This document shows positions 45,407 through 53,865 of a stretch of 64,000 nucleotides of DNA, one piece after another (positions within the stretch are counted from its first letter, which is position 1; every line of letters starts with the position of its first letter). This DNA is from Pyrinomonadaceae bacterium (GTDB taxonomy: Bacteria > Acidobacteriota > Blastocatellia > Pyrinomonadales > Pyrinomonadaceae): contig JAJQRF010000004.1 in the NCBI GenBank assembly GCA_021228405.1, positions 186,001 through 250,000 on the forward strand, read 5' to 3'. The notes under the pieces were generated by a model. The model ran no database searches, was not told the origin of the DNA, and saw only the letters and a program-made list of their open reading frames with translations. Position numbers and translations under genes: made by a program.

Positions 45407-45898
45407 TTAACGGTAATTATCGAACTGCATATCAATCTTAAAATCTTTCGCCTTCAAGCTTGCAATGACTGCCTGCAAAGTATCGCGGTCTTTGCTCGTA
45501 ACACGGACGATTTCGCCTTGTATCGAAGCCTGAACTTTGAATTTCTCGTCTTTGATAAATTTAACTATTTCTTTTGCTTTGTCGGTCGGAATTCCTTGTT
45601 GGATTTTGACGACCTGGCGAACGGTTCCGCCCGCGGCGGGTTCGACCTTTTGATAATCGAGAGCCTTCAGGGAAACGCCGCGTTTGACGAGTTTCGATTG
45701 CAAAATGTCGTTCATATTGCGGAGTTTCGTATCGTCTTCGGCGGTCAGGATCAAATCCTTGTCGGACAGTTCGACGGTCGCTTTACTGCCCTTGAAATCG
45801 AAGCGTTGCGAAACCTCTTTCGTCGTCTGATTGACGGCGTTCGTAACTTCCGGGTAATTTGTTTTTGAAACAATGTCGAATGAATTTTCTTTAGCCAT
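45407..45898 (-). CDS. yajQ: YajQ-family nucleotide/c-di-GMP-binding protein
   Basis: A 163-residue YajQ protein. The family has a double ferredoxin-like fold, and some members bind cyclic di-GMP and act with transcription factors. It begins ENSFDIVSKTNYPEVTNAVNQ and contains FDFKGSKATVELSDKDL and IQGEIVRVTSKDRDTLQ, ending QFDNYR, all characteristic. It stands alone with about 440 bases lacking a confident gene upstream. Confidence 0.95.
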   Translation of the reverse strand: MAKENSFDIVSKTNYPEVTNAVNQTTKEVSQRFDFKGSKATVELSDKDLILTAEDDTKLRNMNDILQSKLVKRGVSLKALDYQKVEPAAGGTVRQVVKIQQGIPTDKAKEIVKFIKDEKFKVQASIQGEIVRVTSKDRDTLQAVIASLKAKDFKIDMQFDNYR

Positions 45899-46167
45899 AA
45901 TTTGTGATCTATCTATTTTTATTTTTTGAAAATCAAAAGCATATCATAAAAAGAATTCTGGAAAAATTTCGCTTTTTGATCGACTCTTATTTTATTATGT
46001 TTAAATTCTGCAAAACAAACGATTTTCTATTTTATTTTTTCGCAATTTTTTGTATTATAGAAACAGCTTTTTTGAAAAGAACGCAACATACCGACAAAAC
46101 AGCGAACTTCCACTTCTTTTAATAATCTAAGAAATCTAACAATCAGGCAGTATTTTTCCCTAAAAAT

Positions 46168-46362
46168 ATGAAGACTAGAAGTGTGAGCAAATCCAAACGG
46201 AACTTCTGCAAACATTGCTGTATTAAATTTAATCGGCTGCATATCCATTGTCCATACTGTAACGAATTACTGATGACCAATTTACCGCAAATGCTTGTTT
46301 TAGCAACGAGCATTTGCATCGCGATCGTTTTGCTGATTTTACTGATTCCCTTCCGGTATTAA
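46168..46362 (+). CDS. Possible small zinc-ribbon membrane protein
   Basis: A 64-residue frame in the 440-base gap between yajQ and tatD. It has CKHC and CPYC pairs (a possible zinc ribbon) in residues 14-33 and a single hydrophobic helix near the C-terminus. It overlaps the 3' end of the convergent tatD by 24 bases. No ribosome site is clear. It may be spurious; it is included for the ribbon pattern. The rest of the gap (45899-46167) is AT-rich with no supported gene. Confidence 0.35.
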   Translation: MKTRSVSKSKRNFCKHCCIKFNRLHIHCPYCNELLMTNLPQMLVLATSICIAIVLLILLIPFRY

Positions 46363-47142
46363 GTTCAGGCGAAAAAAATTCAGAAAATTTTCACTCGTGC
46401 GGTTCGCTATTTTCTCCAATTCTACCCCGTAAAAACCAGCCAAAAACTGCGCCGTGTGAACAACGAAAGCGGGTTCATTGCGCTTTCCGCGAAACGGGAC
46501 CGGTGTCAGAAACGGGCAATCGGTTTCGATCAGGAGTTTTTCCAACGGAACGACTCGCGCCGCGTCGCGCAGATTTTCCGCCTTTTTAAAGGTCACATTT
46601 CCCGCAAAAGAGATCAGAAAACCGAGTTTCATCAAACTTTCCGCCATCTCCGCCGTTCCGCCGAAACAGTGCATAATGCCGCGAAAACCTTCATAGGAAC
46701 ATTCGTCCGTCAAAATCCCGACCGTTTCATCATCGGCATCGCGTGAATGAATGATGATCGGCAAATCCAGTTCCTTCGCTTTCCGAATCTGCCTGATAAA
46801 AACTTCACGCTGGACATCGCGCGGGCTGTGATCGTAATAATAATCCAGTCCGATTTCGCCCCAAGCGATGACTTTTGCGGATTTCGTCAGATTTACGAGC
46901 GTTTCTTCCGCTTTGTCGTCGTAAAGTTTTGCATCGTGCGGATGAACGCCGACCGATGCGAAAACGTTTTCATAATGTTCGGCAACCTCGACCGCCCGCG
47001 CAATTTCGCCGTCGTGCGGATTTCCCGTGCCGATGTTGAGCAATGCTTTCACGCCCGCCGCTTTCGCCCGCCGGACGATTTCATCGCGTTCTCCGTCAAA
47101 CGCTTTGCCGTCAATGTGGCAATGTGAGTCTATAAATATCAT
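46339..47142 (-). CDS. tatD: TatD-family metal-dependent nuclease
   Basis: A 267-residue TIM-barrel hydrolase of the TatD family, linked to 3'-5' DNA exonuclease activity and DNA repair. The metal motifs are IDSHCHIDGKAF at the N-terminus, GEIGLDYYYDHSP, IIHSRDADDET, MHCFGG and, near the end, IETDCPFLTPVPFRG. Its ATG overlaps the stop of the upstream gene (ATGA). Confidence 0.94.
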   Translation of the reverse strand: MIFIDSHCHIDGKAFDGERDEIVRRAKAAGVKALLNIGTGNPHDGEIARAVEVAEHYENVFASVGVHPHDAKLYDDKAEETLVNLTKSAKVIAWGEIGLDYYYDHSPRDVQREVFIRQIRKAKELDLPIIIHSRDADDETVGILTDECSYEGFRGIMHCFGGTAEMAESLMKLGFLISFAGNVTFKKAENLRDAARVVPLEKLLIETDCPFLTPVPFRGKRNEPAFVVHTAQFLAGFYGVELEKIANRTSENFLNFFRLNLIPEGNQ

Positions 47143-48899
47143 TTTTCCGTATTTTCAAATTTCGCGGATTCCAACGATTTCAGGAGTGTTCTCAAATCTT
47201 CCTGATCCTCATAAACGAAGAAAATTTCAAACATCAAACCTTTTCGATTACCGATATAAATTCTTTGTCTGGTTTTATCGACAGTATTTTCCGCCTCGAT
47301 CCAATAAAACTCAACCCCGCCGATCATTGCCTGAGTCGGGTCGATCACAAGTTTTTCGTTCTCTTCGATAAAAGTGGTCTTGAGAGTTTCGATGGCAATT
47401 TTCGGAAGAAAGTTCGGAAATGAAGACCGCTCCGCCGCAACCGTCAACACCGCATTATTGACGGAGGTTTGAATTTCCGATTTTGAACTGAGAAATAGTA
47501 TTTCGGTATTTTTCAGCGATAGATTATATACTTCCTTATTTTTATTATCCTGCACTCTTTGAGCCCCGATCTCTTTGAAAAGTTGCGTTTGCGCTTTTGA
47601 AACAACATTCCATTTTTCGGGCAAGTCCATTGAAAACTTGAAGTAATCGATTTTGATCTTGTTGCCGGCTACCGAAACTCCGAAATTTTCGGGCAAATTG
47701 ACGGCTTCTTCGGTCGGATTCGGAAGCGACGTGACTTCAAATGAATTAAAGAAATTGTCCTTTATTTCTTTCTTATAACTTTTCAACGTTTCCGACGAAG
47801 AGCTGTAATTTCCGTTTGTAATTACGATGATTTGAAAAAGCCTTTGCTTGACTGTGACCAGGCGGACATTCATCGTCGCCAGACCGTTTTCCATCAAATA
47901 TTCCTGCCCGTAATTTTCGCCGTAGAACAAATCGTTTTCACTTAACAAACGATTTCCGGGAAGTGCCGTTAATTTTTCCTTGATCGCCGTGTATCTTATT
48001 TTTAATTCGGTCTTGTCGTCGATTGCCGTCGGAAAGTCAAAATAATTTATGCCGTAATACGCCACTGTCGTCTGCAATGCAAACTGGTGCATTTCGGCGT
48101 TTCCGAAAGCGGCTTGAAACCTGCTTACCGTTTCAGTCGGATTTGCCGGAAATCTGATCTTAAATCCGCCCGACTTCGACTCGAAAATCTTGTTCGTAGG
48201 CAATGGCGCAACCATCGGCAGAACATTGCGCCTGTTTTTATCTACGGGGGGAAACAATCTAAAACTCCCTTTTGCGATCGTCTTGAGTGGTTTCGCGGCA
48301 GTTATACCAACCGGCTCGACAATCTCGAATGAAGCAAAAAAGCGGGCGGCTTCGTCCCTGAAAGCTTTTACTTTATCGGGATTATATTCGCTTAGAATAT
48401 GCCAGTTCGTAACATCGATATATTGTTCGTAGATTCGGTCGTTGCGGATCAAAACCCTGATCTTCTTAAGTTCCAGATCGTCTTTTATTTCAAATTCCTT
48501 TCCGGGTTTCCCGTTGAGCGAAAAATCCTTCTCGCTCACCAGTTCATTGCCCGGTTCGTCGAGATATTTTGATTTGAACAAACCGAAAATCTCGTCCTTA
48601 TCAACGCTTTTTTCGATGTTAAAATCAAAATCGATCACCCTGATATGTGCCTCAGAGCCTTTGTGGTTTATCTTAAATAAATTTTCCGTTCCTTCGATCA
48701 ATTTGCCCTGTGTGAGATTCGGCACACCGACAAAATCCGCCTTAAAGTCGAAATCTTTCGATTCAAATTCTTTTATTTCATCTTTTCCCGGAGCACTGTA
48801 AATTAATGGCTTCGGCGGCGGCGGCGGCGGCGGCGATTGTGAGTAAATTGAGATTACAAAAATCTTTAGCGCAATAATTAAAAAAAGATAATTTTTCAT
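47139..48899 (-). CDS. Secreted protein with poly-proline start, unknown function
   Basis: A protein of about 586 residues. ATG 48899 has AAGGA eight bases upstream and opens into a signal peptide (MKNYLFLIIALKIFVISIYS). The longer start would add six residues before it. A run of seven prolines follows immediately. The remaining sequence is mixed alpha/beta with three related segments (FDFKADFVGVPNLTQG, GFKIRFPANPTETVSRFQA and FKFSMDLPEKWNV), hinting at repeated domains that handle a lipid or peptide. I do not recognise the family. It lies between metG and tatD and is coupled to tatD. Confidence 0.78.
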   Translation of the reverse strand: MKNYLFLIIALKIFVISIYSQSPPPPPPPKPLIYSAPGKDEIKEFESKDFDFKADFVGVPNLTQGKLIEGTENLFKINHKGSEAHIRVIDFDFNIEKSVDKDEIFGLFKSKYLDEPGNELVSEKDFSLNGKPGKEFEIKDDLELKKIRVLIRNDRIYEQYIDVTNWHILSEYNPDKVKAFRDEAARFFASFEIVEPVGITAAKPLKTIAKGSFRLFPPVDKNRRNVLPMVAPLPTNKIFESKSGGFKIRFPANPTETVSRFQAAFGNAEMHQFALQTTVAYYGINYFDFPTAIDDKTELKIRYTAIKEKLTALPGNRLLSENDLFYGENYGQEYLMENGLATMNVRLVTVKQRLFQIIVITNGNYSSSSETLKSYKKEIKDNFFNSFEVTSLPNPTEEAVNLPENFGVSVAGNKIKIDYFKFSMDLPEKWNVVSKAQTQLFKEIGAQRVQDNKNKEVYNLSLKNTEILFLSSKSEIQTSVNNAVLTVAAERSSFPNFLPKIAIETLKTTFIEENEKLVIDPTQAMIGGVEFYWIEAENTVDKTRQRIYIGNRKGLMFEIFFVYEDQEDLRTLLKSLESAKFENTEK

Positions 48900-48920
48900 T
48901 TTAAGTTCCTTCGGCAAGAC

Positions 48921-50996
48921 TTATTTCAATCTCGCTCCGATGTCGACATTTTCCAAAAAAGTGGCGACCGCAGGTTTTTCGCCCGTGCCGTCTTCCAAAC
49001 TCGCGGCGCAGATCATCCCCTGAGATTCGAGTCCGCGCATCATTCGCGGTTTCAGATTGGCGACAACGACGACCTTGCGTCCGATCAGGCTTTCGGGTTC
49101 ATAATATTCAGCCAAACCCGCCAGAATCTGGCGCGGTTTTTCTTCGCCGAGATCGATCTCGAAACGCAGAAGTTTATCGGCTTTCGGGATTCGTTCGCAA
49201 ACTTTTACTTCGCCGATCTTTAATTCGACTTTGTAAAAATCGTCGATGGTTATAAATTGTTCGTCGTTCGTGGCTGGTTGTTCGTTGGTTGTTTTTTCTC
49301 CAGCATTTTCCGTTGATGCTTCGTTTTCCATTTTCAATTTTCCGTTTTCAACTATTTCACTCATAATTTTCTTCTTATCCAAACGCGGGAAAACGGCTTG
49401 CGTTTCGCCGATCTTCGCATTGGCGGCGAGTTCGCCCCAAACCAGATTTTCCGGGTTAATTTTTGCAATGTCGTCGTTTAATCCGAGTTGCGCGTAGATT
49501 TTTCGTGCCGATTCGGGCATCACCGGATAAATTAAAACCGAGATCCAACGCAGTGTTTCGAGCGCACGATAAAGAACGGCGTTCAGCGTTTCAGCCTGAT
49601 TTTCGTCTTTTATCAATTCCCAGGGTTTTGCATCCGAGATCATTTTGTCGATTCGTGCGATCACCGTCCAGATTAATTCCAACGCCTGCGAAAACTCGAA
49701 ATTATCGAATCTGCGCAGAAATTCATCGCGTGTGTGCTGTAAAACCGACACCAATTCCTGTTCGTCCGCGTTGATTCCGGCGCGTTTTGCATTCAGATAA
49801 TTAGATTCCCGAATCTTTCCGCTTGCGATCAGTCCGTCGCGATATTTCGAGATCATCGAAAGCGTGCGCGAAGAAAGATTTCCCAAACCGCTGGCGAGAT
49901 CGGCATTTGCACGGTCGATCAAATTTTCATAACCGAACTTTCCGTCCTGCCCGAAAACCATTTCGCGCATCACGAAATATCGAATGGCATCGACCTGAAA
50001 ATATTTCTGCAAAACTTCGATCTCGATCACATTTCCGAGCGTTTTGCCCATTTTCCGACCTTCCGCGTCGAGCCACATTCCGTGCGCATAGATCGTTTCG
50101 GGCAGAGAAATTCCCGCCGCGAGCAAAAACGCCCACCAATAAACCGTGTGAAAACGCAAAATGTCTTTCCCGACCAGATGCGTCACGTTTTGCCAGTATT
50201 TATCGAAACCCGTTTTTTCGGAATTGCCGTAACCGATAGCCGTGATGTAGTTTGAAAGCGCGTCGAGCCAGACATACATCACGTGATTTTCGTCACCGGG
50301 AACGGGCACGCCCCAACTGACCGATTTTTTCTCGCGCGAAACCGACAAATCCTGTAAACCGCTTTTGATAAATGAAACAACTTCATTGCGGCGCGCTTCG
50401 GGACGGATTCTTTCGGGTTTTTCCTCGATTATTCGCAAAAGTTCGTCGCCGTAATCTGAAAGGCGGAAAAAATAGCTTTCTTCCGAAACCTTGTCGAGCG
50501 GTCGTTCGTGGATTTTGCAAAGCGGAATGTCCGAACCTTCGACCGTATAATATTCATCTTCGAGCTTGAAAGCCGCGCACGGCGCACAAAACCAGCCTTC
50601 ATAAAAGCCTTTGTAGATCGGCGCGTTTCCTTTCGGCGTTTTGTTTTTCAGGATTTCCCGCCACAGCGTTTGCGCTCCTTCGTAATGAAACCTTTCGGTT
50701 GTCCGCATAAAAATGTTGTATCCGCCGTTTTCGGTGTTCAGACCGAATTCGGCAAACATCTTTTTGAGTTCAGCGGAAACATAATCGACTTGTTCCTTCG
50801 GAGTTCTGCCTTCTTTTTCGGCGGCGCGCTGAATATTGATGCCGTGTTCGTCGGTTCCCGTCAGAAAATAAGTATCGAATCCGCGCTGTTTTTTATACCG
50901 CTGAATCACGTCGGCAACGATCGTCGTGTAAAGATGCCCGAGATGCGGCAACGAGTTCGCGTAATAGATCGGCGTTGTTATGTAAAAAGTCTTCAT
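48921..50996 (-). CDS. metG: Methionyl-tRNA synthetase with C-terminal tRNA-binding domain
   Basis: This class I synthetase charges tRNA-Met. 691 residues. The first nucleotide motif is HLGH at residues 18-21 and the second is KMGKT at about 313-317, a normal variant of KMSKS. A CAPC pair with a later LCKIH gives the zinc knuckle. A linker (about residues 545-585) is repeat-derived: it contains 7-bp DNA repeats and reads as Glu/Asn/Thr-rich residues. The final domain (about 590-691) is an EMAP/Arc1-like tRNA-binding fold (VELKIGEVKVCERIPKADK). Confidence 0.95.
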   Translation of the reverse strand: MKTFYITTPIYYANSLPHLGHLYTTIVADVIQRYKKQRGFDTYFLTGTDEHGINIQRAAEKEGRTPKEQVDYVSAELKKMFAEFGLNTENGGYNIFMRTTERFHYEGAQTLWREILKNKTPKGNAPIYKGFYEGWFCAPCAAFKLEDEYYTVEGSDIPLCKIHERPLDKVSEESYFFRLSDYGDELLRIIEEKPERIRPEARRNEVVSFIKSGLQDLSVSREKKSVSWGVPVPGDENHVMYVWLDALSNYITAIGYGNSEKTGFDKYWQNVTHLVGKDILRFHTVYWWAFLLAAGISLPETIYAHGMWLDAEGRKMGKTLGNVIEIEVLQKYFQVDAIRYFVMREMVFGQDGKFGYENLIDRANADLASGLGNLSSRTLSMISKYRDGLIASGKIRESNYLNAKRAGINADEQELVSVLQHTRDEFLRRFDNFEFSQALELIWTVIARIDKMISDAKPWELIKDENQAETLNAVLYRALETLRWISVLIYPVMPESARKIYAQLGLNDDIAKINPENLVWGELAANAKIGETQAVFPRLDKKKIMSEIVENGKLKMENEASTENAGEKTTNEQPATNDEQFITIDDFYKVELKIGEVKVCERIPKADKLLRFEIDLGEEKPRQILAGLAEYYEPESLIGRKVVVVANLKPRMMRGLESQGMICAASLEDGTGEKPAVATFLENVDIGARLK
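49257..49352. repeat. In-frame heptad repeats inside metG
   Basis: Two blocks of degenerate 7-bp units lie in the coding region: TTGTTCG-type (49257-49291, five units) and CCATTTT-type (49321-49352). They encode the flexible linker between the anticodon and tRNA-binding domains. The reading frame is kept. Confidence 0.75.
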
Positions 50997-51053
50997 ATTC
51001 CAAAATATAAAAGTGTAGCGTGTAAAGAGATTTTTTTCTAGAAACTAAAAAAC

Positions 51054-51147
51054 ATTTGCCTGCGAAATACACGAAAAGAACGAAAAAGGAAAAAATAAAA
51101 CAGTTTTCTTTCTTCTTTTCGTTTCTTTCGTATATTTCGCAGGCAAT
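51054..51147 (-). repeat. Long inverted repeat, GCCTGCGAAA family
   Basis: Arms of about 40 bases (51054-51094 and 51103-51147) form an imperfect hairpin whose base begins GCCTGCGAAATA. It lies between the M28 peptidase stop and metG. The same family, with arms starting GCCCGCGAAA, occurs at 57429-57515. It may act as a transcript end. Confidence 0.75.
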
Positions 51148-51162
51148 ATTCTTTTCTTTATT

Positions 51163-52797
51163 CTATTTGCCCAAACGCTTTTTGTCGGCGGCGGAAAATT
51201 CATCCGTTTCGTTATAGCGCGGAAGTTCGCCGGCGTTGGCGAGCTTCATCCCGATCGCCAGACAATATTCCGCTTCCTGGATCATCGCGGACATATCCCA
51301 CCAATCATAGAATTGATCCGACGGCTGATGATAATGATTTGCCGTGTAGCCCTTGAAAAACTTTTCGGCTTCGCCCGTCAGAGGTTGCAAAAACGCACTT
51401 CCGTGCTGAATGGAAACCGCCGGAACGCCGACCTTTGCAAACGGAAAATGATCGGAACGGAAAAAGAAACCCTGTTCGGGTCGGTCATCGCCCGTAACGG
51501 TCAATTTTCGTTCGTTCGCAACTTCTTTGACGACATTCATCAGCGACGAACGGTCTGCGCCGAGCGGTTTGAAATCAGATGTTTGACCGAAGAAATTCAC
51601 GCCGTCGATGTTCACGTTGGCGATGGTTTTATTGAGCGGAATCAAAGGATTCTGCGAATAATATTCGGTTCCGAGCAAACCTTGTTCTTCGGCGGTCGGA
51701 AATAAGAACAGGAACGAACGCTTCGGTCTTTCCTTTTTCGGCATTTTCGCCAAAACCTGCGCGATTCCCAAAACCGTCGAAACGCCCGAAGCATTGTCGT
51801 ATGCGCCGTTGAAAATCTTGTCGCCGTCCTTGTTGGCTTCGCCGACACCAAGATGATCCCAGTGCGCCGTGTAAACGACATATTCGCTTTTCAGCTTTTT
51901 ATTACTGCCTTCGAGCATTCCGACCACGTTCGGCGAATCCTGCGTCTTACCTTCGCTTTTCAGATCGACTTTGACCTTCACACCTGTTTTGACCGGCTGA
52001 AAATCGCGCATCGTCGCTTTCTTTTTCAATTCTTCAAGATTCAGATTTGCCGAATTGAGCATTTTCGCCGCGGCTTCGTTCGTCGCCCACGATTTCAGAT
52101 TCAGAAACGGTTTCGTCGAATTTGCCGCCCGCGCCACGTCGTAACGCCAATTTCCGTTTGAAGTGCGGACGACATTCCAGCCGTAACCCGCCGAATCGGT
52201 CGTGTGAACGAGAATCACGCCCGCCGCACCTTTTCGCGCCGCTTCCTCGTATTTGTATGTCCAACGCCCGAAATACGTCAAAGCCTTGCCGCCGAAAAGA
52301 TTCGGCTCGGCTTCGGTCGCGGGCGGATCGTTGACGAGAATCATCAAAACTTTTCCTTTATAATCCGCCGCGTTTCCCTTGTAATCGTTCCAATTATAAA
52401 GCGGCGCATCGATGCCGTAACCGAGAAAAACGATTTCCGAATCGATCGAAACATCGGTTTTCTGCGCGTCCGTGTAACCAACCCAATCGTCGCCGAATTT
52501 GTAGCTTTCGCCGTTTCCGACCATTAATTTCGTATCGGGATTCGTTTTCGTCGCGTAAAGTTTGACGTTCTGAAAATAACTGCCGTTGACGGGCTTCGCG
52601 CCGACTTTTTTCAGCTCGGCGGCAATATATTTCGCCGCCCGGTCATCGCCGGGACTGCGCCCTGCAAACTCGTCAGCCGAGAGTTTTTTGATTCTCTCTT
52701 TCAAAATCATCGAATCGAACGAATTCGTGTAATTCGTCTGCCCGAAAGCCGAAACGCAAAATGAAATCAACAATAGAACCGCAAATATTTTCTTCAT
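51163..52797 (-). CDS. M28-family secreted aminopeptidase with PA domain
   Basis: A 544-residue exported zinc aminopeptidase-like protein. The signal peptide ends near AFGQ. A protease-associated (PA) insert occupies about residues 130-240 (GKVLMILVNDPP, GAAGVILVHTTD). The M28 catalytic core has YTAHWDHLGVG and NGAYDNASGVST for the two metals, PTAEEQGLLGTEYY with the catalytic Glu, and later SDHFPFAKVGVPAVSIQHG. It most likely trims peptides in the periplasm or outside. It lies upstream of metG, separated by a long hairpin. Confidence 0.92.
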   Translation of the reverse strand: MKKIFAVLLLISFCVSAFGQTNYTNSFDSMILKERIKKLSADEFAGRSPGDDRAAKYIAAELKKVGAKPVNGSYFQNVKLYATKTNPDTKLMVGNGESYKFGDDWVGYTDAQKTDVSIDSEIVFLGYGIDAPLYNWNDYKGNAADYKGKVLMILVNDPPATEAEPNLFGGKALTYFGRWTYKYEEAARKGAAGVILVHTTDSAGYGWNVVRTSNGNWRYDVARAANSTKPFLNLKSWATNEAAAKMLNSANLNLEELKKKATMRDFQPVKTGVKVKVDLKSEGKTQDSPNVVGMLEGSNKKLKSEYVVYTAHWDHLGVGEANKDGDKIFNGAYDNASGVSTVLGIAQVLAKMPKKERPKRSFLFLFPTAEEQGLLGTEYYSQNPLIPLNKTIANVNIDGVNFFGQTSDFKPLGADRSSLMNVVKEVANERKLTVTGDDRPEQGFFFRSDHFPFAKVGVPAVSIQHGSAFLQPLTGEAEKFFKGYTANHYHQPSDQFYDWWDMSAMIQEAEYCLAIGMKLANAGELPRYNETDEFSAADKKRLGK

Positions 52798-52815
52798 ATA
52801 TTTAATTTCTCAAAA

Positions 52816-53286
52816 TCAACCACATTTGACCAATCCTTTTGAAAACGACAAATTAAAATAATTTCCGCCATCGCCGAAAATTCCGCCGCTACCTTCCCAC
52901 TCAATTACGGCACTTTGTTTATCCCGACAAAATTCCAGGTTTTGGAAAACTTTCTTTTTGAATTTCCAGTTCCTTTTTTCCAATTCACGAGTAAAATATT
53001 CATTGATTTCACTCACGCTCAATTCAGTTCTGTAACGGGTCAACACCAAAATCTTGAAATCTTTCGCATTATTTTCAAATTTATTTTCAACAGTTTTCGG
53101 AGGTTTTGGAATCCCCTTCATTTCTTTAGCCAACTGTTCAGCCAGATCATATCTTAAATTGCTATCGCTCAAATCCTTATCTGTTGTGAGAATACTATAA
53201 ATTGTAAATGGTGCAATGACTGCCATCAGTGCAAAATACAAGATAAACTTCCAATTATTGAAAAAGAATTCTAAGCTACTTTTCAT
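52816..53286 (-). CDS. Single-pass membrane protein, unknown function
   Basis: A protein of about 156 residues starting at ATG 53286. The folE stop overlaps this ATG by one base (TGATG), showing translational coupling. Residues about 12-35 are a transmembrane helix (KFILYFALMAVIAPFTIYSIL). The remainder is a small soluble domain with FKILVLTRYRTELSVSEIN, which looks like a periplasmic ferredoxin-like fold. No family was recognised. The longer open frame reaching 53622 lies antiparallel to nothing but within folE and is rejected. Confidence 0.7.
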   Translation of the reverse strand: MKSSLEFFFNNWKFILYFALMAVIAPFTIYSILTTDKDLSDSNLRYDLAEQLAKEMKGIPKPPKTVENKFENNAKDFKILVLTRYRTELSVSEINEYFTRELEKRNWKFKKKVFQNLEFCRDKQSAVIEWEGSGGIFGDGGNYFNLSFSKGLVKCG

Positions 53287-53861
53287 CAACCTTTTATTAG
53301 ACTCATCGCTTCCGAACGCGTTCGCGGATCGCGTCTGAAACCGCCGAGAACTGCCGAGGTTATCGTTTTTGCGCCGGGCTTTTTCACACCGCGCATCGTC
53401 ATACAAGTATGTTCGGCTTCCATCACGACCATCACGCCGAGCGGTTGCAGATTGTCGTTCAGAGCATTGGCGATCTGCTGTGTCAGGCGTTCCTGAACCT
53501 GCAAACGCTTTGCAAAAACTTCGACGATTCGCGCCAATTTCGATAAACCGACGATGCGACCGTCTTTCGGAATATAAGCGATCGAACATTTCCCGATAAA
53601 CGGTGCAAGATGATGTTCGCAAACGCTCGAAAACGAAATGTCCTTGACGATCACCATTTCATCGTGCGAATCGCCCGGAAGCGGTTTGACGTGTTCCGCC
53701 GGATCGTCCCACATTCCTTCGGTCAATTCCTGATAAAACTCGGCGACACGCAGCGGGGTTTTCTGTAAACCGTCGCGGTCGGGGTCTTCGCCCATTCCTT
53801 CGAGCATCAAACGCACGCCTTGGGCGATCTTTTCCAAATCTACTTTTTTATTTTCAGCCAA
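53286..53861 (-). CDS. folE: GTP cyclohydrolase I
   Basis: This enzyme makes 7,8-dihydroneopterin triphosphate from GTP, the first step to folate. 191 residues. [20 protein letters not shown], the zinc motif [10 protein letters not shown] with the later HTCMTMRGV Cys, and [15 protein letters not shown] are all present. It starts with TTG at 53861, four bases after the larC stop, with AAAGG upstream; no ATG gives a complete family N-terminus. Its stop overlaps the next gene. Confidence 0.95.
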   Translation of the reverse strand: MAENKKVDLEKIAQGVRLMLEGMGEDPDRDGLQKTPLRVAEFYQELTEGMWDDPAEHVKPLPGDSHDEMVIVKDISFSSVCEHHLAPFIGKCSIAYIPKDGRIVGLSKLARIVEVFAKRLQVQERLTQQIANALNDNLQPLGVMVVMEAEHTCMTMRGVKKPGAKTITSAVLGGFRRDPRTRSEAMSLIKG

Positions 53862-53865
53862 TTTA

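Noticed and set aside
52816-53622. The longer version of the membrane-protein frame
   Set aside because: The extra 112 residues lie inside folE in another frame and lose the membrane helix start. ATG 53286 couples to the folE stop.
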